Shown piece by piece: positions 43,778 through 54,114 of a stretch of DNA of 64,000 bases. Below the pieces are notes generated by a model, which worked only from the letters and a program-made list of their open reading frames with translations, was not told the DNA's origin and did no database searches. The stretch comes from Knufia peltigerae (lineage: Eukaryota > Ascomycota > Eurotiomycetes > Chaetothyriales > Trichomeriaceae): assembly GCA_030247855.1 (NCBI GenBank), contig JAPDRN010000118.1:40627-104626 (forward strand), written 5' to 3'. The position numbers and the translations under genes were made by a program. Each line of letters begins with the position of its first letter. The first letter of the stretch is position 1.

Positions 43778-44087
43778 TATGTAGCCCGGGCTCTATTCAG
43801 AATGGCGTCATTTCTGGGGACTCGGATTTTTACGCAAAGATACCCGTACATTGTAGTAGGAACAGTACGGAGTGTTTTGTAAATAAGATCATGCCATAGT
43901 CATCGCCATAAGCGTACCGACTCATCCTCACTTCGGTATCGTTCCTTTTGTATTCCTTTCTTGGTATAGATTTCTAGAGGAATTTTTTGGTCGTTGTCAT
44001 TGTTTCGACCTGCCATACTCTGTATATTGAAGCACGTACTCCACCTTAAAAAATTGACTCGAGTTCGACACATGTTTAGTAACAGCA

Positions 44088-45839
44088 ATGTCGGTATTCC
44101 AGGGGTTGAGACAAGTCAGCAACCCACATCAGTTGAATGGATACAAGTCTCAAGCTTCTTCCAACGGCATCACAGACGGTTTCCAGAATGGCACCACAAC
44201 ACCATCAAGAGCATCGCAACTGAAGACACTTCTCGAGGCCACCTTGGACCAGCTGATTCCTTTTGTCCAACGAGCCGACGATGAAGTCGAAGCTCACCAG
44301 CTTCAACGGGCGATAGGCAGTACCTCGCTCGTGGAAAGTCACCCGCCTGACGAACTGAGGTCGATCCTGTCGCGAGATGGGACACTCTCACTCCCGGACG
44401 ACGGCACCGGCCGTACAGGACTGCTCGACTCTCTGGCGTCGATCCTGAAATACAGCGTCAACACATCTTCTCCGGGATTCTTGGACAAACTCTACGCCGC
44501 ACCTTCACCCCCCGGCATAGCGGCGGACTTGATCCTGAGTGTCCTCAACACGAACCTCCACGTCTATCAAGTGTCTCCAGTGCTCTCGCTGATCGAAACG
44601 CACGTCGCCAAAGAATTGGCGTCGATGTTCGGCTTTACCGGTCCAAGGGCCGGAGGGATCAACGTCCAGGGTGGAAGCGCGAGTAATCTAACCAGCATCG
44701 TGATTGCGCGAAACTCGTTGTTCCCCCAGACCAAGACACTCGGCAACAGTGCGGATGGCTTGCGACTCGTCATGTTCACTTCCGAACACGGGCATTACAG
44801 CATAGAAAAGGCTGCACAGCAATGCGGATTCGGGTCCGAGAGCGTCGTTCCGGTCCCCGTCGACCCGGTCACTGGAACGATGGACGCGGACGCGCTCGAG
44901 TCGTTGATCGTGCGGGAGAAGCGAGTCAACGGGACGACACCGTTTTACGTCAACGCCACGGCCGGGAGCACGGTTCTGGGTTCGTTCGACCCCTTTGTCG
45001 CCATCTCGCGGGTCGCCCGCAAGTACGGGTTGTGGATGCACATCGACGGGGCCTGGGGTGGAAGCTTTGTATTCTCGGAGACGTTGCGCGGGCGGTCCCT
45101 GCGAGGGTGCGAGTTGGCCGACAGTATCGCCGTCAACCCGCACAAGATGCTCGGTGTGCCCGTCACTTGTAGTTTCCTGTTGCTCAAGGATCTGAGGGAC
45201 GCCCACAGATCCAACACTTTGAGGGCGGGCTACCTGTTCCACGATACCGCCGAAGACGAGGACAACACCACCACCACCGAGGAGAACGGTGAGGATGACT
45301 GGCCGCCACCGGAGGACCTCGCCGATCTCACGCTCCAGTGTGGACGACGAGGTGACAGTCTGAAACTATTTCTCTCCTGGCAGTACTATGGCACCTCGGG
45401 ATATCGCAACAAGATCGAAACCGCTCACTCGGTCGCCTGCCACATGGCGCAACTCGTCGAGGACCACCCCGACTTGGTGCTCGTGAGCACGAATCCACCA
45501 CCTTGCCTGCAAGTGTGCTTTTATTATGCCCCGGGAGGGAAAATGACCTTTGACCTAACGAACCACCAGGTGGGGTCCTCCAACGGTGACCGGTCAGCGA
45601 CAACCGTGGTGGAAGAAGTCGGGAAACGTAACACGGCCATCACCAGCCGCATGACACAAAAGTTGATCTCTCGAGGTTTCATGGTCGATTTTGCCCCTGC
45701 CTTGAGCAATGCGGTAGAAAGAGGTTCCTTTTTCCGGGGAGTGGTCAACATTTCAACCACAAAAGAAACCGTCGAAAGGTTGATTGATGACCTCGTCGAG
45801 GTAGGCAAGGTTGTTGTGGAAGAGAGAAGAAGAAAGTGA
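44088..45839 (+). CDS. Group II PLP-dependent decarboxylase (glutamate/cysteine-sulphinate type)
   Basis: Removes CO2 from an amino acid with pyridoxal phosphate. Single exon of 583 aa. Markers are His236 in SEHGHYSIEKAA (ring stacking), Asp320 in MHIDGAWGG (pyridine N contact) and the Schiff-base Lys353 in SIAVNPHKMLGVPVTCS. The NPHKMxGVP form resembles GAD65, CSAD and GADL1 more than plant-type GAD or aromatic decarboxylases. A Glu/Asp/Thr-rich insert lies at about residues 387-407 (TAEDEDNTTTTEENGEDD). The substrate is not decided by sequence; glutamate, aspartate and cysteine sulphinate are all possible. Confidence 0.88.
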   Translation: MSVFQGLRQVSNPHQLNGYKSQASSNGITDGFQNGTTTPSRASQLKTLLEATLDQLIPFVQRADDEVEAHQLQRAIGSTSLVESHPPDELRSILSRDGTLSLPDDGTGRTGLLDSLASILKYSVNTSSPGFLDKLYAAPSPPGIAADLILSVLNTNLHVYQVSPVLSLIETHVAKELASMFGFTGPRAGGINVQGGSASNLTSIVIARNSLFPQTKTLGNSADGLRLVMFTSEHGHYSIEKAAQQCGFGSESVVPVPVDPVTGTMDADALESLIVREKRVNGTTPFYVNATAGSTVLGSFDPFVAISRVARKYGLWMHIDGAWGGSFVFSETLRGRSLRGCELADSIAVNPHKMLGVPVTCSFLLLKDLRDAHRSNTLRAGYLFHDTAEDEDNTTTTEENGEDDWPPPEDLADLTLQCGRRGDSLKLFLSWQYYGTSGYRNKIETAHSVACHMAQLVEDHPDLVLVSTNPPPCLQVCFYYAPGGKMTFDLTNHQVGSSNGDRSATTVVEEVGKRNTAITSRMTQKLISRGFMVDFAPALSNAVERGSFFRGVVNISTTKETVERLIDDLVEVGKVVVEERRRK

Positions 45840-46164
45840 GGTCCTCGGAGTCGGAGACTGCACATATTGTATTATACAGCCATATAAGTATAGAAGAATA
45901 TAAAACCGCAAGATAGAAACAATCTAGACTCATACATTGGATCCCACAGTCCGAAGAATTGCCCAGATTCTTGTGTAACATACACCACAGCCTCAACGGT
46001 TCTGTTTCTCCTACCATCAGATAATCACTTTCTCTTTCGACCCATAGTCACTTGTCATCTGTAGTAGACACGAGTCTAGCCTGGATGGGGGGAGAGAGGA
46101 AGATTGCCATATCAATGTATTCACACGACCATCACATCCAGCAGCAAAGGGCAATCTTCCTCCT
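45840..46164. other. Convergent intergenic region, 325 bases
   Basis: Between the stops of the decarboxylase (plus) and the HAD hydrolase (minus). Nothing recognised. Confidence 0.6.
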
Positions 46165-47139
46165 TTACTGTTCATCTCCCACCACGATCCCATACTTTTC
46201 ATAATCAACATCCTCTAGACTCGACAAAACCTCACCCCATCCACTTTCACCTGCTTCCGCTCCGTCCATGCCCATCTCTCCCTCTCCGGCGCTTCGTCCG
46301 GCAGAAGAAAACACCTCACCTTCTCTCCCTACGTACATGTCCCTCAACCATTTCTCGGGGACCCATACCACCCTCATCCCGGCCCTCCTGGCCGCCTCGA
46401 CTCCCGCCACGGCATCCTCAAAGACGAGACACTCTGCCGGCTTGATTTCTCTTTCGTTTTCCTTCTTCCTCACCGTCTCGTTCACAACTTCCAACGCGAG
46501 CAAGAAAATGTCGGGAAACGGTTTGCCCCTACCCCTTTTCAATCTCTCGTCGTCCCCCAAAACTTTGTGTCCTTGCGGTATGAGACTCAAGACGCCGTCT
46601 GGACCAGACAACCTATCCGTCTTGAGTCTGTACATGGCCGATTGTGAACTGGTGGCCAATGCCAATTCCACTCTGTTCTTCTTCCTTTCCGATCCGGTAC
46701 CACCGCTACTGCCTCCCTTGTCCCCGACCACACTCGTCGTCGTCGTCGTCGCTCTTGTTAAATTCCTCAACAACTTTTCAACCCCCGGCATCAATCTCGT
46801 AGTACCAAACACCTCTCGTAATCGTCGATCCAATCGACTCTGAAATTCTTCCATCGTCGGCGTCGGCGTCGTCGTCGTCGTCGTCCTGGCTTCTTCAACT
46901 TTGGTGGAAGAAGAGAAATTCGCACTCTCGTACAAGATCCGAGTCGATTCTTGTGCCGATCGACCTTGTAGCGACGCTTTCACCGTCCCGGACATCGAGG
47001 GTCGAGAGTATTCCGCCAAAGTCGAGTTCCGGGCCTCAGTCAACAAAGTCTCCGAGTTGATCAACAAACCGTCGAGGTCGAAGATACACGCTCTTACGGG
47101 CTGGGGAGTCGACCCCGACCCCAATAACGGTGGTGTCAT
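46165..47139 (-). CDS. HAD-superfamily hydrolase (subfamily IA phosphatase)
   Basis: Probable small-molecule phosphatase. Single exon of 324 aa. The four HAD motifs are present in order: IFDLDGLLINSE (nucleophile Asp and acid Asp), LATSSQ (Ser/Thr), GKPFPDIFL (Lys) and LVFEDAVAGVEAARRAGM (acidic pair). The helical cap follows motif I, as in Gs1/HDHD1 pseudouridine-5'-phosphatase and yeast Dog2-type enzymes. Two poly-Thr expansions (about residues 85-93 and 129-134), coded by CGT/GTC repeats, and an extra Glu/Gly-rich stretch near the C-terminus make it longer than the about 240 aa norm. The substrate is unknown. Confidence 0.88.
   Translation of the reverse strand: MTPPLLGSGSTPQPVRACIFDLDGLLINSETLLTEARNSTLAEYSRPSMSGTVKASLQGRSAQESTRILYESANFSSSTKVEEARTTTTTTPTPTMEEFQSRLDRRLREVFGTTRLMPGVEKLLRNLTRATTTTTSVVGDKGGSSGGTGSERKKNRVELALATSSQSAMYRLKTDRLSGPDGVLSLIPQGHKVLGDDERLKRGRGKPFPDIFLLALEVVNETVRKKENEREIKPAECLVFEDAVAGVEAARRAGMRVVWVPEKWLRDMYVGREGEVFSSAGRSAGEGEMGMDGAEAGESGWGEVLSSLEDVDYEKYGIVVGDEQ
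46735..46751. repeat. (CGT)n trinucleotide repeat in HAD coding sequence
   Basis: Encodes a poly-Thr run on the minus strand inside the hydrolase. Confidence 0.85.
46854..46885. repeat. (CGTCGG)n/(CGT)n repeat in HAD coding sequence
   Basis: Second trinucleotide run, coding Thr/Pro on the minus strand, in the cap region of the hydrolase. Confidence 0.85.
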
Positions 47140-48068
47140 GCCGTGTTCGCGTCAAACATGCACAATAAAAAGTGTTGCCCGGGGGGTGAAGGACAGAAAG
47201 TAGAATCGATTCAAATATATATCTACCACGCTCAATATACGCGGAAAATACGGAGTAATATGATGAATAATACTTTGGCCACTCTTATATTCTAGGACTA
47301 GCATCCTGTCAACATGTTACGTAGAATCGAAGATGCCACATATCAGACCTAAAGAAACAACACTCGGGATTATAAAAAACCCCAGACTAATAGATAGGGA
47401 TGAAAGAACAATACAATAGTTAATCTATTGTGTGCGGAGTATGCAAGACGTATTCAGATCAAGAGGGCGTCATAATCAGATCTGAAAAAGACCGCAAAAC
47501 AATCACATAGCTCAAGCGTTCAGTGAAGTTTCAAAAACCCTACGGAAAGAGTGAGCTATATAAAGCCTTCATGGAGCTCGATATGTGCCTGCCGTGTACT
47601 CTGATGGAAAGAAAAATCATACATGAATCACGCCGAGAAACGCCAGAATTCAATTGCAATGACTCCCCAGACCAGTACCCCCCTTCTACCGTTCCTTCCA
47701 CCACATACCGCATATGTTTGTGCTCGTGTAACGCATCAAGGGAGAGTCATGGCTGGTCCTGATCAAAAGTGCCCCCTCCGTTCTTTTGCTGCTGTACAGA
47801 CCCCAATTTTATGTACAATAAAAATAATGATAAAAGAAACAGTGCCGCGTTATTGCACTGGCTCGAAGCCAACCTGTTGCATGATGGTCGACGTCGAGGG
47901 TGTATAGACCATTGCGAAGGCAAAGATGCATGACAATAGCAGGGCCATCAAGATGGTGCCGCTCTTTTGAAGTCTGGGATCATTCGCCCAACGTTGCAAT
48001 GGTCATAACAGTGATTTATCTTGATATGGATATTGGACGGGTTAGACAAGTTTGAAGTCAGAGTCGTT
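47140..48068. other. Intergenic: HAD promoter and ATF1 3' flank
   Basis: 929 bases, AT-rich at 47210-47550, with one TACGGAGTA copy 110 bases upstream of the HAD start. No supported gene. Confidence 0.6.
47249..47257 (+). repeat. TACGGAGTA intergenic motif, copy 6
   Basis: Exact match in AT-rich sequence, 110 bases upstream of the minus-strand HAD gene. Confidence 0.8.
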
Positions 48069-49835
48069 CTACGTCCGCTGCATGCCAGGTTGCATCGGAG
48101 GTCCATTCGGCATCGGCATTCCGTATGGGTTAACATGTTGGTTGGCAAAACCATTCGGATCTTGCATGCCATTCAGGAATTGTCCAATGCCTTGGGCATG
48201 TCCAACCGGGCAATCCTTGTGACCCATCAATAGAGTCCGAAGATTGCGAATTTCCTCATGGAGCTGAGCGACTTGAGTGTTGAGGCTATCGTTCTCCGCA
48301 GAGTACATTTCAACTTTGGCCTGGAGGTTCGCCAGCCACTGTTTCTTTCTCTGTCGACACTTCAAGGCAGCAATACTATACAGACGGTTAGCAAAGGTCA
48401 TGCAAATCTCGACATCTTAGTCTTACCGATTGCGTTCGAGGAAGTTTCGGCGCTTTTCCTCATCAGTCATCTTCTTACCATTGCTGTTGGTCGCGTTCAT
48501 GTCATCATCTCCTTCGTCACTGTCCATATCTTCTTCCTCATGAGGATCAAGAGCAGGATCGACATTAGCAGTTCCCGAGTTACCCTTTGCGCGCTTATTG
48601 CTTCCTTTAGCGCTGGCTTCAGACTTTCGCCGGTTGTTAGCGGGCTCTGCTTTGGACTTCTTCCCGCGACCACCACGGGTATTGGCTTTGCTATCCTCGT
48701 GACTTTCCGGACTGTCGCCATTTGAAGAGGCCGCCTTTTGGTCTTGACCATTTCGTGCCGGGTTTTGTGCAGGGTTGGGAACAGCAAATTGGTTGTTGGG
48801 CTGGCCACCCTTGGCTAGCATAAACAAACCGTTGGCGGCATCTGTCGCGTCGTGTTGATTATCCATGTTGGTCTTGGGAAGGGCTTCTTGTGGATTCGAA
48901 GTGTTTGCGAATTGGTTGTTCTTATTGCGAGCAGCCGCGTTCATAGCAGTGCGATGGAAGTCAAGTGTTCCAGGTGTGGCGCCTCCACTCTGCAAAGAGT
49001 TGAAAAGTGCTTGTGAGTTTGGGCTGGGGGCCGGGAACATAGACCCGCCACCGCCAGGAGTAAGACCAGTCCGGAGTGAGGACTCGTTAGGTGTTGGGAA
49101 ACCACGGCCGGGTATGTCGAAGTAGTCGCCTTGTTGAGGACCAGTCAACATTGCGGGGCTCAATGGCCCAGATCGAAGTGAACTTTGCCAATTGTATCCC
49201 CCAGTGGAACTCGTGCCGGGGATGGCAGGAGACGTGAGTGCGGCGACCGGCGGCAGAAGAGTTTTTCCAGGCGTCTCTGTTGATGGAGCCCCAAAAGATT
49301 GTTCAAAGGGATTGAATTCTTGTAGTCCTCCGTTGGCGTGGACCGCTGAGAAGTAATCTGGGGTTTCTGTAGGATTTGCAGGAGCAGGTCGCGGTGGAGG
49401 TGCAAGGGGTTCTGTTGCTTGAACGATTGGCTTGGAGTCGTCGGCCTGCGATGTGGTTTGCGATTCTTCTGGATGATGGTCAGTGATGTTGTTAGGAAAA
49501 GATTTGGGTAGCGACGCGTACCTGGTAATGATGATTTAGATTGGACAGGCGAAGTCTTGGTTGATGAGGCTGGCATTCGTCGTTAGCAATTATTTCTATG
49601 TAGTCATGACACGGCCGTGAACGGTGCACCGCAGAATGGCAATGCGCGAATGGTGGTGTGGTGTTGACGCGGATAGCAGGGTGAAGAAATTTTACTAATA
49701 GGGGCGGCGAGAAGGTGACTAACCTTGCTTCACATTGTTGGTTTTTTTATTGTCCATAGGCGACGAGGTGCGAGAGGTAGGGCCAGCCCCAATGTGTTGT
49801 TGTGATGGTTGAGTTGCGACTGCGGCGCTCGCCAT
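48069..49835 (-). CDS. ATF1: bZIP transcription factor, ATF1/AtfA type
   Basis: CRE-binding (TGACGT) effector of the Hog1/Sty1-type stress MAP-kinase pathway, acting in stress response and conidial tolerance. Exons are 49835..49724, 49569..49522, 49468..48427 and 48375..48069, giving 502 aa. The N-terminus is Ser/Thr/Pro-rich with TSP and SSP sites. A conserved block (DYFDIPGRGFPTPNESSLRTGLTPGGGGS, about residues 150-180) matches the Aft1/HRA region of Atf1. A Lys/Ala-rich nuclear region precedes the bZIP. The last splice completes FLERNR-IAALKCRQRKKQW, the Asn-x2-Ala-Ala-x2-Cys-Arg signature, with a leucine zipper after it (KVEMYSAENDSLNTQVAQL). The end is Met/Pro/Asn-rich. The leader carries a uORF and ACGT-core sites. 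Confidence 0.94.
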
Positions 49836-49858
49836 ATTGTCGGGTGGTGATGAAGCAA

Positions 49859-49904
49859 TACGTAGATGGAGGAAACAACGTCAGCCGTTGCAAAAGTGAC
49901 GTCG
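49859..49904. promoter_or_regulatory. Cluster of ACGT-core (CRE-like) sites upstream of ATF1
   Basis: TACGTA at 49859-49864, AACGTCA (TGACGTT on the other strand) at 49877-49883 and TGACGTCG at 49897-49904. The last matches seven of eight bases of the CRE palindrome TGACGTCA. They lie 24-70 bases upstream of the ATF1 start codon. Confidence 0.5.
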
Positions 49905-49934
49905 ATGAGAGCTGGGAAGGCGCAGGCGCCTCAT
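49881..49934 (-). CDS. uORF in the ATF1 leader
   Basis: ATG at 49934, 17 codons, stop at 49881, then 45 bases to the ATF1 start. The peptide is Arg-rich and ends near HFCNG. After removal of the likely leader intron it is the only ATG I find between 50031 and the main start. It probably tunes translation; conservation is untested. Confidence 0.5.
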   Translation of the reverse strand: MRRLRLPSSHRRHFCNG

Positions 49935-51692
49935 ATACTCTGGTAGGGCAAGAGGGCTTGGAAGGGATTGCGAGGTAGCAGGGTTGGCTTTTGCCCTAAC
50001 AGCCCCTAGCGATGTGGGCGACGGGGGAACTCTGCGAATCAGACGTCTGTCAGCAGGGAAGACGGCAGCGCATGGCGATCGCCAGCCATCCAAGAACCAG
50101 TGGTCATCGCCACTTCTTGCACCCACCATCCCAAGTCCGATCGAGCAGTACGGAAATTGGGGCCGGGGACAAAGAGAAGCACAGATGCAGGTCAGAAAGC
50201 AGACAGCCGACTTACTGCGAGACAGATCTCACCACCCTACAGTCGATTTTGCGTCGAAACCCAATCCTGGTATATAGTCACGATGTCTGACCAGCGACCG
50301 AACACTGGCGATTGACGAGGGAACCCAATCTCTCGGGAGAAAGACCACTAGAGACGAGAAATGGGGATGACGTTGATGTGTGATACAGCCGCCAAAACGC
50401 ACTACGAGTACGAGTACAGTGCGTGTGCTGGAGGGAGAACAGAACAAAGCCCAGACACTGCGAGGCCTGTTAGCGTCCCCAAGACAGAGGAGGGGGGTCA
50501 AAGTAGGTGAAGAACAAAATCTTATTGCAGGCGTTACACTTTGATGGATGGCCCGAGGGGGAACGTGCAGGCCTGGAGAGTGAATATACCTTCGAGAGAT
50601 GAAAACGAGGATGTTGTAGGCCGTGTCCTCGACGCGCAGAGAAGGTGAAAAGTGGAAAAAAAAGGGTACTAGAGAAGGGAAAATGGGCAAAGTACCAGAG
50701 TGTCACAGCACCACAAATTCTACAAAGACACGATAACGATGCTTGACTGGACGGATTCGTATGCAATGCCTTCGTGCAGAAAGTCGGTGCTTCGAAATCG
50801 AGAAATTGTGACGCAATCATTGTCAAGCCATCAATCTTCCGAGCCTACGCCATCCGCTTTCTGCCTAGCGGCCTGATACCCTGCACTTTCGGTCTTCCCT
50901 TTTCTTCTTCGGGCCAAACGCCACACACCTCGCGTACAGTACGAGTACAACAAGGATTCAAATGGCACCTCGACCACGGCTTCTACATTCCTCCGAACAA
51001 GAGTACACAACGATAGGTACTCAGATGTCAATACTGCGCTTTGATACATTCAATCAAAACATTCCCATGCGATGAAAATGGGAAATTGAACGTCTCTCGT
51101 GATTTGACATGGGTCTTCTCACTCGGTCCTTTTTCCTCAGTGGAGGAGACCATTGCCACTATTGCCTTACCAGACCATTCGAACGTGCATTATTAATGCT
51201 GTATATGCAATTCTCCACCCGACTCACAATGACGCAAAAATGATAATGTTGGTCTCGTATGAGAGAGTTGAGGATGGTACGGATATAATACCCTGCCGAA
51301 GTCGAGTGGACAACTCGTCGAGTACCGATTTGTTGTTTGAGTGCCCATCAGTACTCGTACGAAGTACTGGTACAAGCCAGAGGTACCTATAGACTGCGGA
51401 TTTCTACAGAAGATATGCACAGTATCTTTCGCAGATCATGCACTACGCAGTCTTCACCTTGATGTTGTACATTTCAATTCCGTGCGAGAAGCATCAATGG
51501 CCATGGCCGTGATCTTAGTCCTTGTCTTGTAACCAGCAAAGTGCCGGCATTATTTCATATTCTAGTGCTACAAGTTCTCTGTTCCGCTTGAAAGGCGTAA
51601 GAAGGGGAACCGCCCATGGTGGTGCTGCCTTCTAGTTTCCCAGCGACCGCAATGTTGGGTCACATATGTACCTAATCCCATCTGCTAGTACA

Positions 51693-53108
51693 TCATCTGT
51701 AGAAGTCAAATTTATCAGCTTCTTGTGCACCCTTGACTTGACTCGAGTAGGCATCCTCTAGATCGGCTTGAATGATATTGTAGCGATTCTTCCGAACTGC
51801 TCGAAGCCCGGCTTCTTGCATAATGGCTGCAATGATGGCTCCAGATAATGGATCGTTGCGTACAATCAAAGAGTCCAAATCAACTTCAGGCGAGAGTGAC
51901 ATTTTGCTGGCAATTGTGCTGAAGATGAGTCGACGTTCTCGTCGATCTCGGAGTGACGGGAACTCGATTTTCCTATCGAGACGTCCGGGTCGAAGAAGGG
52001 CCGGGTCCAGCGTATCTGCACGATTGGTGGCCATGATGACCTTGACATTACTGGTTTGGTCGAAACCATCCATTTGATTCAGGAGTTCCAGAAGAATACG
52101 CTGCACTTCACGGTCGGCACCAGTTTGTGCGTCAAATCGTTTGGTTGCAATTGCATCAATCTCATCAATGAAGATGATGGCGGGGGAGTTCTCGCGTGCC
52201 ATCCGGAACACATCCCGAACCATGCGTGGACCTTCACCAAGATATTTCTGCACGAATTCCGAGCCGACCACCCGGATGAAGCTTGCAGTTGTGCTGTTTG
52301 CCACAGCCTTGACCAGCATAGTCTTGCCCGTACCCGGCGGGCCATAGAGCAAAACGCCACGAGGAGGGTCAATACCAATCTGCTTGTAGAGGTCGAAATG
52401 TGTCAGGGGCAGTTCAACCGCCTCTCGAATCTCTTGTTTCTGCATGTCCAGACCTCCCACATCGGCATAGGTGACATCGGGCTTCTCGTCCGCCCCAAGC
52501 ATAGCAATGGAGGAGTCAGCTTCTGGCGGGAGAATGTCTACAAGTGAGTTGGAGTGTCGGTGGAGGGCGACCGAGGAGGATGGCTTCAACTTTTCGCGGT
52601 CGAGTGTTGATAGAATCCGAACGACATAGTTTGAGCCCGTCGAAGATTGAACGATTCCGGTGCTACTTGAAGTCAGTAACACATACAAAACAGAGCATCA
52701 TCTTGCTCACTTTTGATCGATGGCTTCCATGAACTGGCCGATCACAAGGGGAACACTTTGTATCCGCTTGATCTCTTCTTGTGCGCGCACGAGTTCTCGT
52801 TTGAGTGATCTAAGAGTTTATTAGACTAATTGAGAGACCCGGTATAAGCAATCTTTACCTCTGCTCATCTTTGATGTATTCTTCTTGAAGCTTGATATAC
52901 CTGCTTAAGGTCAGCGATGACACCGGCGTAAATAGAGAACTTCTTCTTACTCCAAGTGCCGCTGTAATCTCTTCAGTGTCGAGTATTCATCCCCACCATC
53001 TGCTCCAGCTCCTTCTAGTGAATCGATATCTGGTATGGAGTCTGATACAGGTTGTTTTTTGTGAGGCGGAACAGTGTGAATCGGATTGTCAACCAGAACG
53101 TCTCCCAT
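51693..53108 (-). CDS. RPT3: 26S proteasome regulatory ATPase RPT3
   Basis: Subunit of the 19S AAA ATPase ring that unfolds substrates and opens the 20S gate. Exons are 53108..52951, 52900..52859, 52809..52711 and 52662..51693, giving 422 aa. The N-terminal coiled coil (HLEYIKLQEEYIKDEQRSLKREL) is built from the first three exons. The OB segment NTGIVQSSTGSNYVVRI follows across the last splice. Walker A GPPGTGKT is at 207-214, Walker B is IIFIDEIDAIATKRFDAQTG, and RPGRLDRKIEFP is the arginine-finger region. The end FYR is a HbYX gate-opening motif. VTYADVGGLDMQKQEIREAVELPL is the RPT3 form rather than another RPT. Introns are 50, 49 and 48 bases. Confidence 0.96.
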
Positions 53109-54105
53109 TGTTGCTGCGGGATGCAGGACAGGTATGTGTCGTGGAAATCGGCTCAGATGAAAGGCTTGCTCGAGCAGAGGTAATGACAGATGTTGGTTTG
53201 ATGGGTAGATTATCTATAACACTGATTGAGACCAGGTCTCAAATCGTAGTTGTCGGCGCAGTTAAGAAGGCGACCATCGGAACGCGTTGCCAAGATGGAT
53301 ATGGCGCTAAGCTGACAAGGGCGTCCACCACTCCCCAAGCCCTTCTACTCCCTACCTGCTCCGTACTCTATGCTTAACCTCGCTATTAGGCATTGGCGGC
53401 GTACAAACAAGCTTAAGCTGCTCTACCTGAGGTAGGTGTCTACAGACAGTGTACCTGGATCTTTGGACCTATCTTCCATTCTGAGTAGGCCACATGCTGC
53501 TAATGCTCTTGGTGCGGCTCTAGCTGCAGCCTGCTCTGGCTCTTAGGCGCTAGATAGCTTTGTCTGCAAAAGCATCCATGGGGGCCCCAAACTGACATGC
53601 TGGCTTTGCTTTATTCTTATAGATCAGACGCTTCGTATTCAGGATCTCAGATCTTGTTGTGACCATAAGGAATGCTCCAATCTCATCTAGACAAATGTGT
53701 AATAGAACCGCTGCGTGAATGAAACCTGCCTCGTATGTCAGGGTTCCGGATTCGCTCGGCTTGGGAAAGCGCCGTGGGAGATCCCGCGACCAATATTCAA
53801 ACGTTGTCCTAATAAACCCTTTCTGCTGGGGTCGAAAGCTACTCGTAGGAAACTTGCAATGTTGGCCATAGAAACGAATGTCCTTGAATAGTGAGTACGG
53901 GCTTCATCAGGGCATCTCAAGAAGGAGGATCCAAGCATACTGGAGTAAGGGTTGTATTCAACCTTAATTGCTAGCAAGAGTGAGAGAAAAGACCCTGGCC
54001 TGGAGCGCCATAGCATACCAGGCAGGCGTGCCCATATGTGCCTAAAGTGGGTTGAAACGAATCATATCGGATCTCGAGTAATGGGAAGGCAGATTCGTTT
54101 GAGCC

Positions 54106-54114
54106 TACTCCGTA
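54106..54114 (-). repeat. TACGGAGTA intergenic motif, copy 7 (inverted)
   Basis: Reads TACTCCGTA on the plus strand, in the large RPT3-SWI1 gap. Confidence 0.8.

Larger units (their letters stand above)
43624..44087. other. Intergenic region with clustered TACGGAGTA motifs and a palindrome
   Basis: 464 bases between NOP9 and the decarboxylase. It holds two exact motif copies (43667 and, inverted, 43769), one near copy TACGGAGTG (43866) and the perfect 14-base palindrome GTACAGTACTGTAC (43751-43764). Confidence 0.7.
49836..51692. promoter_or_regulatory. ATF1 promoter and leader, with RPT3 3' flank
   Basis: 1.86 kb. On the minus strand a 17-codon uORF (49934..49881) precedes ATF1 by 45 bases. 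A likely leader intron runs 50215..50032 (GTAAGT to TTCGCAG). ACGT-core sites lie at 49859, 49877 and 49897, and the palindrome CAGACGTCTG at 50040-50049. GTAC-rich sequence recurs at 50402-50418, 50934-50949 and 51351-51374. No other gene supported. Confidence 0.6.
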
